Below the pieces are notes generated by a model. That model saw only the letters and a program-made list of their open reading frames with translations, did not search any database and was not told the origin of the DNA. A program made the translations under genes and the position numbers. This document shows positions 19,773 through 32,524 of a stretch of DNA of 64,000 nt, one piece after another. The stretch's first letter is position 1. Each line of letters begins with the position of its first letter. Origin of the DNA: Hephaestia sp. MAHUQ-44 (GTDB lineage: Bacteria > Pseudomonadota > Alphaproteobacteria > Sphingomonadales > Sphingomonadaceae); contig NZ_JAMSLX010000014.1 of NCBI RefSeq assembly GCF_023806085.1, positions 24,536-88,535 on the forward strand, in the 5' to 3' direction.

Positions 19773-21776
19773 TCAGCCTTGCGTCGCGAGTTGCGCGGTG
19801 CGTGCGGCTTCGATGCGCACCACCTCGTCTTCGGGAATGTGGAAATCGCGGGCGTAATTGAACGTGTGTACGATCGCCGTGCCGATCAGCCCTGCGAAAC
19901 TCACCGCCGCGAGCCACCAGATGTGCCACACCAGCGCGAACCCGATGACGAGGCTGAGCATCGCGAGCACGAATCCGGCCGCCGTATTCCTGGGCATGTG
20001 GATCGCGCGGAAGCCCTCGGTCGGCCGCTGGTAGCCGCGATTCTTCATATCCCACCACGCATCATGATCGTAGACCACCGGCGTGAACGCGAAATTGTAA
20101 TCGGGCGGCGGCGACGAGGTCGACCATTCGAGCGTCCGGCCGCCCCAGGGATCACCGGTCGGATCGCGTAGTTTGTCGCGGTTCCTGATGCTGACCGCGA
20201 ACTGGATCAACATGCAGGCGATGCCGCCCGCGATCAGCACCGCGCCCACCGCGGCGATCTCGAACCAAATTTGCAGCCCTGCATCCTGAAAATGGCGCAG
20301 GCGACGCGTGATGCCCATCAGGCCGAGCACGTAGAGCGGCATGAAGGCGAGGTAGAAACCCGACACCCACAACCAGAACGAGCGCTTGCCCCATTTGGTA
20401 TCGAGCTTGAAACCGGTCGCCTTGGGCCACCAATAATTGATCGCCGCGAACAGCCCGAACAGCACGCCGCCGATGATAACGTTGTGGAAATGCGCGATCA
20501 GGAACAGCGAATTGTGGAGCACGAAATCGGCCGGTGGCACCGCGAGCATCACCCCCGTCATTCCGCCGATCACGAAGGTCAGCATGAAGGCGATCGTCCA
20601 CATCATCGGCAGTTCGAACCGGATCCGGCCACGATACATCGTGAACAGCCAGTTGAAGATCTTGGCGCCGGTCGGGATCGAGATGATCATCGTCGTGATC
20701 CCGAAGAACGAGTTCACGCTCGCGCCCGAGCCCATCGTGAAGAAGTGGTGGAGCCAGACGAGGTACGACAGGATCGTGATGACGATCGTGGCGTAGACCA
20801 TCGACGAATAGCCGAACAGCCGCTTGCCCGTGAAGGTCGGCACAACCTCCGAATAGACGCCGAACAGCGGCAGGACGAGGATGTACACCTCCGGATGGCC
20901 CCAGATCCAGATCAGGTTCACGTACATCATGGGGTTGCCGCCCAGGGTGTTGGTGAAGAAGTGGAAATCGAGATAGCGATCGAGGCTCAAGAGCACGAGC
21001 GTCGCGGTCAGCACCGGGAAGACGGCGACGATCAGAACGTTGGTGCACAGCGCGGTCCAGGTGAAGACGGGCATCTTCATCAGCGCCATGCCCGGCGCGC
21101 GCATCTTGACGATCGTGGCGAGCAGATTGATCCCCGACAGCAAGGTGCCGACGCCGGCTATCTGGAGCCCCCAGATGTAATAATCGACACCGACATCGGG
21201 CGAGAATTCGAGCCCCGACAGCGGCGGATAGGCCAACCAGCCGGTGCGCGCATATTCGCCGACGAACAGCGAGATCATCGTCAGCACCGCGCCCGATGCG
21301 GTCATCCAGAAGCTGAAATTGTTGAGGAACGGAAACGCGACATCGCGCGCGCCGATCTGCAGGGGGACGATATAGTTCATCAACCCCGTGATGAGCGGCA
21401 TCGCGACGAAGAAGATCATGATCACGCCGTGCGCGGTGAAGATCTGGTCATAATGTTCGGCGGGCAGATAGCCCTGGTTGCTGCCGAACGCGATCGCCTG
21501 TTGCGCGCGCATCATCAGCGCGTCGGAAAAACCGCGCAGCAGCATGATGATGCCCAGCACCATGTACATGATGCCGATCTTCTTGTGATCGATCGTGGTG
21601 ATCCAGTCGCGCCACAGCATCCCCCACCAGCGCATCCAGGTGATGACGCCCACCACAGCCAACCCGCCGAGCACGACGCCGATGAAGGTGACGACGAGGA
21701 TCGGCTCGTGAAACGGCAGCGCGTCAAGCGTGAGACGACCGAAAATCGGGCTGTCGACGGGGGGAAGCTGAATCAT
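19773..21776 (-). CDS. cyoB: Cytochrome bo3 ubiquinol oxidase subunit I
   Basis: 667 residues from the ATG at 21776; a GTG at 21791 overlapping the cyoA stop is an alternative start and neither has a strong ribosome site. This catalytic subunit carries low-spin heme and the heme-CuB centre. Conserved motifs are [13 protein letters not shown], the [20 protein letters not shown] segment with the CuB His and the cross-linked His-Tyr pair, [13 protein letters not shown] with two further CuB His, and HFHNVIIGG with the heme ligands. About 15 membrane helices; length matches CyoB. It oxidises ubiquinol, reduces oxygen and pumps protons. Confidence 0.95.
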   Translation of the reverse strand: MIQLPPVDSPIFGRLTLDALPFHEPILVVTFIGVVLGGLAVVGVITWMRWWGMLWRDWITTIDHKKIGIMYMVLGIIMLLRGFSDALMMRAQQAIAFGSNQGYLPAEHYDQIFTAHGVIMIFFVAMPLITGLMNYIVPLQIGARDVAFPFLNNFSFWMTASGAVLTMISLFVGEYARTGWLAYPPLSGLEFSPDVGVDYYIWGLQIAGVGTLLSGINLLATIVKMRAPGMALMKMPVFTWTALCTNVLIVAVFPVLTATLVLLSLDRYLDFHFFTNTLGGNPMMYVNLIWIWGHPEVYILVLPLFGVYSEVVPTFTGKRLFGYSSMVYATIVITILSYLVWLHHFFTMGSGASVNSFFGITTMIISIPTGAKIFNWLFTMYRGRIRFELPMMWTIAFMLTFVIGGMTGVMLAVPPADFVLHNSLFLIAHFHNVIIGGVLFGLFAAINYWWPKATGFKLDTKWGKRSFWLWVSGFYLAFMPLYVLGLMGITRRLRHFQDAGLQIWFEIAAVGAVLIAGGIACMLIQFAVSIRNRDKLRDPTGDPWGGRTLEWSTSSPPPDYNFAFTPVVYDHDAWWDMKNRGYQRPTEGFRAIHMPRNTAAGFVLAMLSLVIGFALVWHIWWLAAVSFAGLIGTAIVHTFNYARDFHIPEDEVVRIEAARTAQLATQG

Positions 21777-21787
21777 GGCACTCGGGC

Positions 21788-22897
21788 TCACAAAGGCTGA
21801 CGATCTTGCGCGGAAAGCGCTTTCGCGGAACGGGCGATGCGCGCCTGTTCAGCAGGCGGGACAAGCCCCGCACCGGCGATCGGCTGCGTCGTGCTGAGCG
21901 CGGGCGCCGAGAAACGGACCGTCGGCGGCGGCGCATGATGGTCCGCCGTGACGTGTCCGGCGGCGGCGCGCATATCCTTCGCCATGATATCGTTCATGCA
22001 GGGCGCGCCCGGCGCAACGCACATGTTGAGTGCGGCGGTGTAGAGCCCCGGCTCGACGTCCGCAAAGCGCGTCACCGGCACATTTTCGCTCGGCTTGAGC
22101 AGATCGAGATAGGTCGCGCTGTCGAGGGTCCGGTCGCTGGCGCGCGCCTCGGCGATCCACCGATCGAACCCGCCGCCGGACAGGCCATGGAACTTGAAGC
22201 GCATCCCCGAGAAGCCCGCGCCCGAATAATTGGCCGAGAAGCCGTCATAGACACCGGGCGCGTTGATCACCGCGTGGAGCTTGGTTTCCATCCCCGGCAT
22301 CGCGTAAATCTGGCCGGCGAGCGCGGGGATATAGAAGGAGTTCATCACCGACGAGGCGGTGATCTTGAACACGATCGGCCGATCGACCGGCGCGGCCATG
22401 TCGTTGACCGTCGCGACGCCATATTCGGGATAGAGGAACAGCCATTTCCAGTCGAGCGCGACCACCTCGACCTCAAGCGGCTTGACCGCGGGGTTGACCG
22501 CACGATCGCTCGCGATGCGCGAAATCGGGCGATACGGATCGAGCATATGCGTGCCCAGCCAGGTCACCGCCCCCAGACAGATGATGATCAGCAGCGGCAC
22601 CGCCCAGATCACGAGTTCGAGCTTGGTCGAATGATCCCAATCGGGCGCGTAGGTCGCTTCCTTGTTCGACTCGCGATAGCGCCAGGCGAACCAGACGATC
22701 AGCACCATCACCGGGATGATGATTAGCAGCATCAGCACAACCGAGATGACAAGCAGGTCACGTTGCTGCGCCGCAACATCACCCGCAGGGGCGAGCACCA
22801 CTGCACTACAGCCCGCGAGCAATGCTGAAACTCCGGTGATCGTCAGGGCTTTTGCGCAGGATTCCAGCCGGCGCGCGATAGCACATATCCGAATCAT
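21788..22897 (-). CDS. cyoA: Cytochrome bo3 ubiquinol oxidase subunit II
   Basis: 369 residues, with AGGAAGGAG upstream of the ATG. A lipoprotein signal ends at LLAGC-S. Two membrane helices follow ([44 protein letters not shown]) and then a periplasmic cupredoxin domain. The CuA Cys ligands of cytochrome c oxidases are absent, as expected for a quinol oxidase. A C-terminal extension beyond about residue 300 is Pro/Ala-rich. It is the first gene of the cyoABCD-surf1-regBA operon. Confidence 0.93.
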   Translation of the reverse strand: MIRICAIARRLESCAKALTITGVSALLAGCSAVVLAPAGDVAAQQRDLLVISVVLMLLIIIPVMVLIVWFAWRYRESNKEATYAPDWDHSTKLELVIWAVPLLIIICLGAVTWLGTHMLDPYRPISRIASDRAVNPAVKPLEVEVVALDWKWLFLYPEYGVATVNDMAAPVDRPIVFKITASSVMNSFYIPALAGQIYAMPGMETKLHAVINAPGVYDGFSANYSGAGFSGMRFKFHGLSGGGFDRWIAEARASDRTLDSATYLDLLKPSENVPVTRFADVEPGLYTAALNMCVAPGAPCMNDIMAKDMRAAAGHVTADHHAPPPTVRFSAPALSTTQPIAGAGLVPPAEQARIARSAKALSAQDRQPL

Positions 22898-22931
22898 AGC
22901 TGCCGCTTACGCTCCTTCCTGTCACGTGCCC

Positions 22932-22950
22932 ATTGGACAGTTTGTCCAAT
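22932..22950. promoter_or_regulatory. Perfect 19-bp palindrome between cyoA and the MHS transporter
   Basis: ATTGGACA-GTT-TGTCCAAT has perfect 8-bp arms and a 3-nt spacer. It lies 35 bp upstream of the cyoA start and 110 bp upstream of the divergent transporter start. The form suits a dimeric repressor or activator. It does not resemble a RegA (GCGNC...GNCGC) or FNR-type (TTGAT-N4-ATCAA) site. The regulator is unknown. Confidence 0.6.
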
Positions 22951-23059
22951 CCTGTTGCGAGTGCGAAGGTGGTATTCCGCCGCCCAATGGATCGTATTGC
23001 CCGCGCCGCGCGCTTGTGACCGTCGCCCGCGCGACCGAGTTGATGTAGAGGGTTATAGC

Positions 23060-24400
23060 ATGAGCGCAGCCGCTTCCGATTCGCCATCGCTTGAGCGCGG
23101 CGGCCAGGTCGCCAACGCACGAGGCGCGCAGATCGCCCCGAGCGAGATCGCGATCGGCGTCATTATCGGGCGAACCTCCGAATTTTTCGATTTTTTCGTC
23201 TACGCGATCGCCTCGGTGCTGGTGTTCCCGGCCTATATCTTTCCGTTCGCCGATCCGCTGACGGGGACGCTCTATTCGTTCGCCTTGTTCGCGCTCGCCT
23301 TCGTCGCGCGGCCGTTCGGCACGCTGATCTTCATGTGGGTCGATCGCCATCACGGCCGCGGCACCAAGCTGACGATCGCGCTGTTCCTGCTTGGCGTGTC
23401 GACGGTGTCGGTGGCCTTCCTGCCGAGCTATGCCAACGCCGGGATAGCGACGATCATCCTGCTCGGGCTGCTCAGGATCGGCCAGGGCGTTGCGCTGGGC
23501 GGCGCGTGGGACGGGCTCGCCTCGTTGCTCGCGCTCAACGCGCCCGAAAACAAGCGCGGCTGGTATGCGATGGTGCCGCAACTGGGTGCGCCGCTCGGGC
23601 TGATCGTGGCCAGCGCATTGTTCGCCTATTTCGCGATGAACCTGTCGGCGGCCGATTTCCTGTCGTGGGGCTGGCGCTACCCGTTCTTCTGCGCGTTCGC
23701 GATCAACGTGGTCGCGCTGTTCGCGCGGCTGCGGATCGTCTCGACCCCCGATTTCGAGCGGCTGTTCGAGAGTCGCGAACTCCAGCCGTCGCGGGTGCGC
23801 GATACCGTCGCCAGGCAGGGCCGCACGATCGTGATCGGAGCGTTCGCGCCGCTCGCGAGCTTCGCGATGTTCCATATGGTGACGGTGTTCCCGCTGTCGT
23901 GGGTGTTCCTGTTCACCGGCGAGTCGCCCGCGCGCTTCCTGGTGATCGAGTCGGTCGCGGCCGCGTTCGGCGTGGTCGCGATCGTCGCCTCGGGCTACCT
24001 CGCCGATCGGTTCGGGCGGCGCAACCTGCTGGGCGCATCGGCGGCAGCGATCGCGGTGTTCAGCGGCTTCGCTCCCCAGTTGCTCGACATGGGCGACGTG
24101 GGCGAGATCACCTATATGATCGTCGGTTTCGTGCTGCTCGGACTATCGTTCGGCCAGTCCTCGGGGGTCGTCGCCTCGCACTTCGCGACGCCGTTCCGCT
24201 ATACCGGCTCAGCGCTGACCTCGGACATCGCATGGCTGTTCGGCGCCGGGTTCGCGCCGTTCTGGGCGCTGGTGCTCGCGGCCTATTTCGGCATCCTCGC
24301 CGCCGGCCTCTATCTGCTCTCGGGCGCGATCGCGACGCTGGCGGTGCTGTGGATCAGCAAGACGCTGGCGGTCGACAACTTCCAGAAGAGTCAGGACTAA
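23060..24400 (+). CDS. MHS-family (metabolite:H+ symporter) MFS transporter
   Basis: 446 residues from the ATG at 23060, preceded by AGAGGG; the longer frame to 22955 runs through the palindrome region. Twelve membrane helices are expected. The N-terminus IGVIIGRTSEFFDFFVYAIA is the MHS signature (ShiA/KgtP/ProP type, G-x-x-x-E-x-x-D-F), followed by ARPFGTLIFMWVDRHHGRG and RIGQGVALGGAWDG. It probably imports an organic acid or other small metabolite by proton symport. Its stop is 3 bp from the end of the convergent efflux-channel gene. The substrate is not predictable. Confidence 0.85.
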   Translation: MSAAASDSPSLERGGQVANARGAQIAPSEIAIGVIIGRTSEFFDFFVYAIASVLVFPAYIFPFADPLTGTLYSFALFALAFVARPFGTLIFMWVDRHHGRGTKLTIALFLLGVSTVSVAFLPSYANAGIATIILLGLLRIGQGVALGGAWDGLASLLALNAPENKRGWYAMVPQLGAPLGLIVASALFAYFAMNLSAADFLSWGWRYPFFCAFAINVVALFARLRIVSTPDFERLFESRELQPSRVRDTVARQGRTIVIGAFAPLASFAMFHMVTVFPLSWVFLFTGESPARFLVIESVAAAFGVVAIVASGYLADRFGRRNLLGASAAAIAVFSGFAPQLLDMGDVGEITYMIVGFVLLGLSFGQSSGVVASHFATPFRYTGSALTSDIAWLFGAGFAPFWALVLAAYFGILAAGLYLLSGAIATLAVLWISKTLAVDNFQKSQD

Positions 24401-24403
24401 GCT

Positions 24404-25807
24404 CTAGGCTTCCCAGCCGCCGCCCAGCGCCTCGAACAGATCGATCTGATCGTCGGCAACCCGCGCATCGGCATCGGCGAGCGCGGCGCGCGCGTCGGCC
24501 AGCGTGCGTTCGGCATCGAGCAGATCGAGCGAATCGACCGAGCCCTGACGTTGCTGTGCGCGCGTGATCGTGGCGGCGCGTTCGGCCTGATCGTGCGCGG
24601 CCTTGAGCGACGCGCGCCGATCGAGATCATGGCCATAAGCCGATAACGCGGTCTCCGTCTCGCGCAGCGCGGTCAGCACGATGCCGTCGAAGCGCGCGAG
24701 CGCCGCCTGCGTCTCGGCCTCGGCCCCCGCGATCCGCGCGCGCGCGGCGCTCTGATTGGGAAACGACCAGTTGATCAACGGCCCCAGCAACCAGCGCAGC
24801 GGCCCGCCGCCGAAAACGTCACCCAGCGCATTGCCCGTCGAACCGAGCGACCCGCCGAGCGAGATGTGCGGATAGAGATCGGCGGTCGCGATCCCGATCC
24901 GCGCGGTTGCCGCCGCCAGCCGCCGCTCGGCGGCACGCACGTCGGGCCGCCGCGCGAGCAGTGCCTGACCGTCGCCGACCGGGATCGGCTGCGCGATGTC
25001 GAGCATCGTATCGCGCGCGCCGGCGATCGGCGGCAGCGCGGCCGGCGGCCGGCCGGTGAGCGTCGCGAGGCGAAACAGCGCCGCATCGCGCTGGGCCGCG
25101 ATCGCGGGCACTTCGGCGGCACGCTGATCGCGCAACGCAGCGATCCGCGCGGTATCCAGCCCCGTCGCCAACCCGGCCGCATGGCGCGCCTGTGTCAGCG
25201 TCAGCGACTTGTCGAGCAGTTCGACCGTGTGCCGCGCGACCGCCAGCCGCGCCGCCGCCGAGGCGGCATCGGCATAAGCGCGCGTGGTATCGGCAACGAC
25301 GAGCACGCGCACCGCATCGGCATCGGCGCGTGCGGCATCGACATCGCCCGACGCTGCCTCGACCCCGCGTGCGACGCGGCCGAAAAGATCGACCTCATAG
25401 GCCACGTCGAGCCCGGTATCGATCGCCCAATCCTCGCGCCTGGCGCCCGCCGCGCGCTGGCCTGCGGGCAACCGGCCATAGGTGCTGCTCGCGCCGATAT
25501 TGGTCTGCGGCAGCAGGTCGACACGCGCGGCCTTCAGCCCGGCACGCGCGCGGGCGATGTTGGCGATCGCGACGCGCAGATCGGTGTTGGCAGCGAGCGC
25601 ATCGCCGACCAGCCCGTCGAGCACCGGATCGTCGTAGAGTCGCCACCAATGCCCGGCCACCGGTGCAGTCGAGACCGCGGGGCTGGCGGTGGTGATGAAG
25701 GGGCCGGACGCCGTCGCGGGTGGGTGGGGTGCGACATAGTCCGGCCCCACCGCGCACGCGGCAAGCGCGAGCGCGGATAGCGAGGTCGTGAAACTTCGGA
25801 TCATCAT
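24404..25807 (-). CDS. NodT-family RND efflux outer-membrane lipoprotein
   Basis: 467 residues with lipoprotein signal ALALAAC-AVGPDY and the family's first motif VGPDYVAP...W...YDDPVLDGLV. It has two OEP repeats, with helices ending in DLYPHISLGGSLG and SLDLLDAERTLADARAAL. It forms the trimeric exit duct for the RND pump encoded directly upstream (8-bp gap). Belongs to the OprM/NodT group. Confidence 0.92.
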   Translation of the reverse strand: MMIRSFTTSLSALALAACAVGPDYVAPHPPATASGPFITTASPAVSTAPVAGHWWRLYDDPVLDGLVGDALAANTDLRVAIANIARARAGLKAARVDLLPQTNIGASSTYGRLPAGQRAAGARREDWAIDTGLDVAYEVDLFGRVARGVEAASGDVDAARADADAVRVLVVADTTRAYADAASAAARLAVARHTVELLDKSLTLTQARHAAGLATGLDTARIAALRDQRAAEVPAIAAQRDAALFRLATLTGRPPAALPPIAGARDTMLDIAQPIPVGDGQALLARRPDVRAAERRLAAATARIGIATADLYPHISLGGSLGSTGNALGDVFGGGPLRWLLGPLINWSFPNQSAARARIAGAEAETQAALARFDGIVLTALRETETALSAYGHDLDRRASLKAAHDQAERAATITRAQQRQGSVDSLDLLDAERTLADARAALADADARVADDQIDLFEALGGGWEA

Positions 25808-25815
25808 CGATACTC

Positions 25816-28995
<3,180 letters not shown>

Positions 28996-29110
28996 ATGCC
29001 TGCTCCTGAACAAAGGGGCCTGTCAGCCCGCGTTTCGATCCCATTCCCGTTCGCTCGGAGGCTTGTCGAAGAGCCGTTTCAGCCCGAACGCAGAAGGGGG
29101 ATGAAGATGC

Positions 29111-30376
29111 CTAGTTCGCCGCGAAGGTCGCCTGACCGGTCGTGGGATCGGCGCGCGGCGGCGGCGCCGGATCGGCGGCGGGAACGATCCTGCCCGGCTT
29201 GGTCAGCACCTTGCTGCCCGGCGGCGCGAGTTCGGGATCGCTGATGATCACGCGATCATGCTCGCCAAGGCCGGAGCGGATGACGCGCAACCCTTGCACC
29301 ACCGGCCCCAGCTCGACCGGCCTGGCCTGCGCGGTGCCGTCCTTGCCGACCACGACCACCAGCTTGCGCGCCTGATCGGTCTTGATCGCGGCATCGGGGA
29401 CGAGCAGCGCGCGCGTCGCGCCGCCGTTCGACAGCCGGGCATTGCCGAACATGCCGGGGGTGAGGAACAGCTCGGGATTGTCGACCACCGCGCGGACGCG
29501 GATCGTGCCCGAGCGCGGATCGAGTCCGTTGTCGGTGAAATCGAGCCGCCCCTTCCAGCGATAGGCGGGTTCGTCCTGCAGCTTGACCTCGACCGGCGAG
29601 CCGGCGTCGCCCGCCTGTTCGGCGCGCTTCGCCTTGAGGAACAGCGCTTCGGACGCGTCGAAGCTGAAATAGATCGGATCGAGCGCGTTGATCGTCGTCA
29701 GCAGCGTCGCGGCAGCCCCCTCACCGCCCGCGACCAGATTGCCCGCATCGATCCGCCGGTCGGAAACCCGCCCGCCGATCGGCGCGCGTACTTGGGTGAA
29801 ACTCAGATCCAGCGCCCGCGCGCGGACGGCCGCCTCGGCCCCCGCCAGTGTGGCCAGCGCGGCCTGCTGTTTCGCGCGGAGTTGGTCGACGTCGCTCTGC
29901 GACACCGCATCAATATCAACGAGCGGCAGCGTCCGGTTGAGATTGGCGCGCGCGAGGTTCAGATCGCTTTTGGCACTTGCCAGCCGCGCATTCGCCTCGG
30001 CCAGCGCGGCGGCAAACGGCCGTGGATCGATCGTGAACAGCAAATCGCCCTTGCGGACCACCGCGCCGTCGCGGAAATGCACGCCGGTGATCGCCCCCGA
30101 GACGCGCGGGCGTACCTCGACCGTCTTCGACGCTTCGAAGCGCCCGACATAATCGTCCCACAGGTCGATCGAGCGTTCGAGCGGCGCCGCGATCGTAACG
30201 GTCGGCAGCGGCGGCGCGGCGAGCGCCGGATTGCCGCGATGCGTGATCGAATAACCGCCCCAGGCAACAATCGCCAACGGCACGCCGATCAGCAGGCCGC
30301 GGCGCCAGGGCCGAGCGGTGGCGGATGTCTCGAGCGCTTGCGCATCGGCGCGCCCGATCTTGGTCAACATGTTCAT
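29111..30376 (-). CDS. RND efflux periplasmic adaptor (AcrA/MexE type)
   Basis: 421 residues from the ATG at 30376 (MNMLTKIGRADAQALE). Membrane anchor near residues 26-45 (GLLIGVPLAIVAWGGYS). The lipoyl/barrel-sandwich part reads YVGRFEASKTVEVRPRVSG, then a coiled-coil hairpin (about 115-190) and the beta-barrel section PELFLTPGMFGNARLS. A Pro/Ala/Asp-rich tail ends the protein. It bridges the RND pump and the NodT-type channel. Confidence 0.93.
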   Translation of the reverse strand: MNMLTKIGRADAQALETSATARPWRRGLLIGVPLAIVAWGGYSITHRGNPALAAPPLPTVTIAAPLERSIDLWDDYVGRFEASKTVEVRPRVSGAITGVHFRDGAVVRKGDLLFTIDPRPFAAALAEANARLASAKSDLNLARANLNRTLPLVDIDAVSQSDVDQLRAKQQAALATLAGAEAAVRARALDLSFTQVRAPIGGRVSDRRIDAGNLVAGGEGAAATLLTTINALDPIYFSFDASEALFLKAKRAEQAGDAGSPVEVKLQDEPAYRWKGRLDFTDNGLDPRSGTIRVRAVVDNPELFLTPGMFGNARLSNGGATRALLVPDAAIKTDQARKLVVVVGKDGTAQARPVELGPVVQGLRVIRSGLGEHDRVIISDPELAPPGSKVLTKPGRIVPAADPAPPPRADPTTGQATFAAN

Positions 30377-30528
30377 CGCGTGCCTCGCTGATAGGCGATT
30401 CGGGCGCCTGGTGAAGCGCCCGAAATCGACGCGAACGAACCCTCGCGATCGTCCGACCGATGGCTCGGCCGGGCCCCGCGGCATCCGTTCGAAAATTGAA
30501 TTACTCGCGTGCGCGAGCCAGTCCCGTC

Positions 30529-30921
30529 CTAGCGGCCCTGTCGGTTCACCAGATCGCGACCACGACTGATGCTCGCGAGCACCAATTCATATTGCGGCAT
30601 CGAAAAGCCGGCGCGTTTAAATGCCTGAATTTCTGAGGAATGGATCGCATATCCGCGATGCCAGGCGATCACCGCCAGCCGCCGCAGCGCCTCGAGCCGA
30701 CCATCGGCAAGCGCGGGATTGCGCCGAGTGCCGAACAGCTTGCCCATCGCGGTCGCGACACGCCCCGGACGGCCGATGCTCGACAGCTTTTCCTTCTGCG
30801 CAAGCGCGACGACCGACCATTCGAGCGGCGACAACCGGGCCGGCACATCGTCCGCAACCGGCGCGATGCCGCGGCTTGCAAGCATGGCGTCATGTGGATC
30901 GGAGAAATTGAGATAGGCCAT
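30529..30921 (-). CDS. Conserved hypothetical protein of the efflux operon
   Basis: 130 residues from the ATG at 30921, which has AGGGAGA upstream; the longer frame to 31032 has no such support. It starts MAYLNFSDPHDAMLASRG. No membrane segment or signal peptide. A helix-rich C-terminal half (RLSPLEWSVVALAQKEKLSS; NPALADGRLEALRRLAVIAWHRGY; FKRAGFSMPQYELVLASI) resembles small proteins I have met in sphingomonad genomes, but no function is known to me. It sits between the regulated promoter at 31206-31233 and the efflux adaptor, so it is probably co-regulated with the pump. Confidence 0.7.
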   Translation of the reverse strand: MAYLNFSDPHDAMLASRGIAPVADDVPARLSPLEWSVVALAQKEKLSSIGRPGRVATAMGKLFGTRRNPALADGRLEALRRLAVIAWHRGYAIHSSEIQAFKRAGFSMPQYELVLASISRGRDLVNRQGR

Positions 30922-31198
30922 GGGGTGTCTCCCTGATCGAGCGTCAGCGGGCACAAATCCGCCGTGCACCAAAGCGGCCCGTTCACGGCCGCCCGGCGAT
31001 AAAGTGCACAAATCTTCCGTCGCGGGCGCCACGCGCCCACGTCAGCATGTCGCAACTGTCGAATGCGATCGGCCGCTACATCGCCAATCGTGGCGTTACC
31101 GGAACGCGGACTCGCTTTCGCCGCCGCGTGTCCTCAGCACTGTCCACCTCCTATGACGGTGGCAATGCCGATACCCTAACCCCTTCGCTGTTCCATAC

Positions 31199-31212
31199 TG
31201 ACCGGTATATAA
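31199..31212 (-). promoter_or_regulatory. TetR-type operator of the efflux operon
   Basis: TGACCGGTATATAA is identical over 14 bp to a site in front of the tetR gene (31893-31906). Its core ACCGGT is palindromic and it overlaps the -10 box of the promoter at 31206-31233, so a bound repressor would block RNA polymerase. Recurrence at exactly these two places makes it the likely binding site of the neighbouring TetR protein (inference). Confidence 0.7.
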
Positions 31213-31233
31213 ATCGGCGATGAACAGCGTCAA
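31206..31233 (-). promoter_or_regulatory. Predicted sigma-70 promoter of the efflux operon
   Basis: On the minus strand the -35 is TTGACG (31233-31228), the spacer 16 bp, and the -10 is TATATA (31211-31206). The start point would be near 31199, leaving about 280 nt of leader before the hypothetical gene at 30921. Confidence 0.6.
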
Positions 31234-31278
31234 GGGGCTTTCTGTACCGATCGATAATTATTTTGTCGAGCGCCGTAT

Positions 31279-31878
31279 TCAGCGCCCCGGCCACATCGCC
31301 AGGCTGGTCGCGACAACGCGTTCGAGATCGGCATGGCTCGCGCCTGCCCCGGCCTGGATCGTCATCCCCTGCATCACCGCGAACAAATGGCCGGTCAGCC
31401 CGGCGATATCGACCGACTCGGGAAGGTCACCTTCGGCCTTGGCGCGTTCGAACCGGGCGACCAGCGCCTTGTGCGACGAGGCGCGCCGCGAGATCACCTC
31501 GGCGCGGATCGGCTCGGCCTCGGTGCCGCACGCGACCGAACTGATCACGCCAAGGCAGCCCTTGGGGCCTTGCTCGCTGCATTGATTGGCCATCACACCG
31601 CGCAACAGCCGCTCCGCGACCCCGCGCGATGTCGGCGCATCGAGCGCGCAATGCATATAGGCGAGCTTTTCCTGTTCGTAGAGATCGAGCGCCTTGCAGA
31701 ACAAGGCCTCCTTGTTGCCGAACGCGGCATAAAGGCTGGGGCGCGTGATCCCCATCGCCTCGGTCAGGTCGGTCAGCGAAGCGCCTTCATAGCCCTTGCT
31801 CCAGAACACGCCGAGCGCCGCGGCGAGCGCGTCGCCAACGTCGAATTCCCGGGGCCGTCCCTTGGTCGGCGTCGCCAT
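31279..31878 (-). CDS. TetR/AcrR-family repressor of the efflux operon
   Basis: 199 residues from the ATG at 31878 (MATPTKGRPREFDVGDAL), which has GGAA upstream and lies 15 nt below the predicted start point; an ATG at 31890 would leave almost no leader. N-terminal helix-turn-helix: ALGVFWSKGYEGASLTDL then TRPSLYAAFGNKEALF. The ligand domain contains a Cys in ANQCSEQGPKGCLGV. Operator pairing (31893-31906 and 31199-31212) indicates autoregulation plus control of the downstream pump. The ligand is unknown; catabolic aromatics from the adjacent island are plausible inducers. Confidence 0.85.
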   Translation of the reverse strand: MATPTKGRPREFDVGDALAAALGVFWSKGYEGASLTDLTEAMGITRPSLYAAFGNKEALFCKALDLYEQEKLAYMHCALDAPTSRGVAERLLRGVMANQCSEQGPKGCLGVISSVACGTEAEPIRAEVISRRASSHKALVARFERAKAEGDLPESVDIAGLTGHLFAVMQGMTIQAGAGASHADLERVVATSLAMWPGR

Positions 31879-31892
31879 CTCGATTTCCATAA

Positions 31893-31927
31893 TGACCGGT
31901 ATATAAGTATTCGGCGGCAGTCGTCCA
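31893..31927 (-). promoter_or_regulatory. tetR promoter with overlapping operator
   Basis: Minus strand: -35 TGGACG (31927-31922), 16-bp spacer, -10 TATATA (31905-31900). The operator copy TGACCGGTATATAA at 31893-31906 overlaps the -10 exactly as at the efflux promoter. Confidence 0.6.
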
Positions 31928-31971
31928 GCCACCGCCTTCGTCCCTGAACATCCGGCCGCAACCGCGCAACC

Positions 31972-32511
31972 CTATGCCGGCACGAAACCGATCCGGATCA
32001 GGCCCGTACGATGCCGCCGCATCCGCGCCGTCCACGGCGTCGACGCCGCGGCCTTCCACGCTGCGCCGCGTACCACATCGAGGTCACGCAGATGATAGGT
32101 CGCAAGATAGCGGGGCGTATCCGCATCGCTGCGGAACCGCCGCGCCGCAATTACCCCGTCGACCGCGGCGATGCGGGGCAAATGCTCGGTATCGTACCAG
32201 TCGTTGAACTCATCCTCGTGCGCCGCGTCGATATCCATCTGGTTCAACAACAAACCCTGCGCCTCCACCGGCGCAAGCGCGGCACGGTCGCCCAGTTGCA
32301 CACCCGCCCAGACACGCCCGGCGCCGGAGGTGCCCAAGTGCAGCCGCGACGCGGCATCGCACAGCAGCAATTGGCGCGGCGCATCCGCCGCCGCGCCCGG
32401 CGCCAGGCCCTGTTCGACCCAGCGCCTGGCGGCGAGGATTCGCGACCCGCCGGTGTCGACCGGCAGATGAGCGGCCCCTTCCGTCACGCCCAGCGCATAG
32501 GTCAGCCACAT
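31972..32511 (-). CDS. EthD/DUF4286-like small dimeric-barrel protein A
   Basis: 179 residues. The C-terminal half carries the dimeric alpha/beta-barrel motif DEFNDWYDTEHLPRIAAVDG followed by ARRFRSDADTPRYLATYHL; the N-terminal half is a weaker, perhaps degenerate, second barrel. A close relative is encoded at 49577-50125, with EFNDWYETEHMPRLAAVAG at the same place. Such proteins accompany aromatic-degradation enzymes, but their reactions are mostly unknown. It is the last gene of the ring-cleavage operon, 13 bp after the LigJ-like gene. Confidence 0.75.
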   Translation of the reverse strand: MWLTYALGVTEGAAHLPVDTGGSRILAARRWVEQGLAPGAAADAPRQLLLCDAASRLHLGTSGAGRVWAGVQLGDRAALAPVEAQGLLLNQMDIDAAHEDEFNDWYDTEHLPRIAAVDGVIAARRFRSDADTPRYLATYHLRDLDVVRGAAWKAAASTPWTARMRRHRTGLIRIGFVPA

Positions 32512-32524
32512 AGCGCTTCCCCGC

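Larger units (their letters stand above)
30922..31278. other. Intergenic region upstream of the efflux operon
   Basis: 357 bp without a convincing gene on either strand. The distal part holds a minus-strand promoter and TetR-type operator, listed separately. The remaining roughly 280 nt would be a long 5' leader for the operon. Short frames here lack ribosome sites or family sequence, and I see no strong hairpin next to the start at 30921. Confidence 0.5.
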
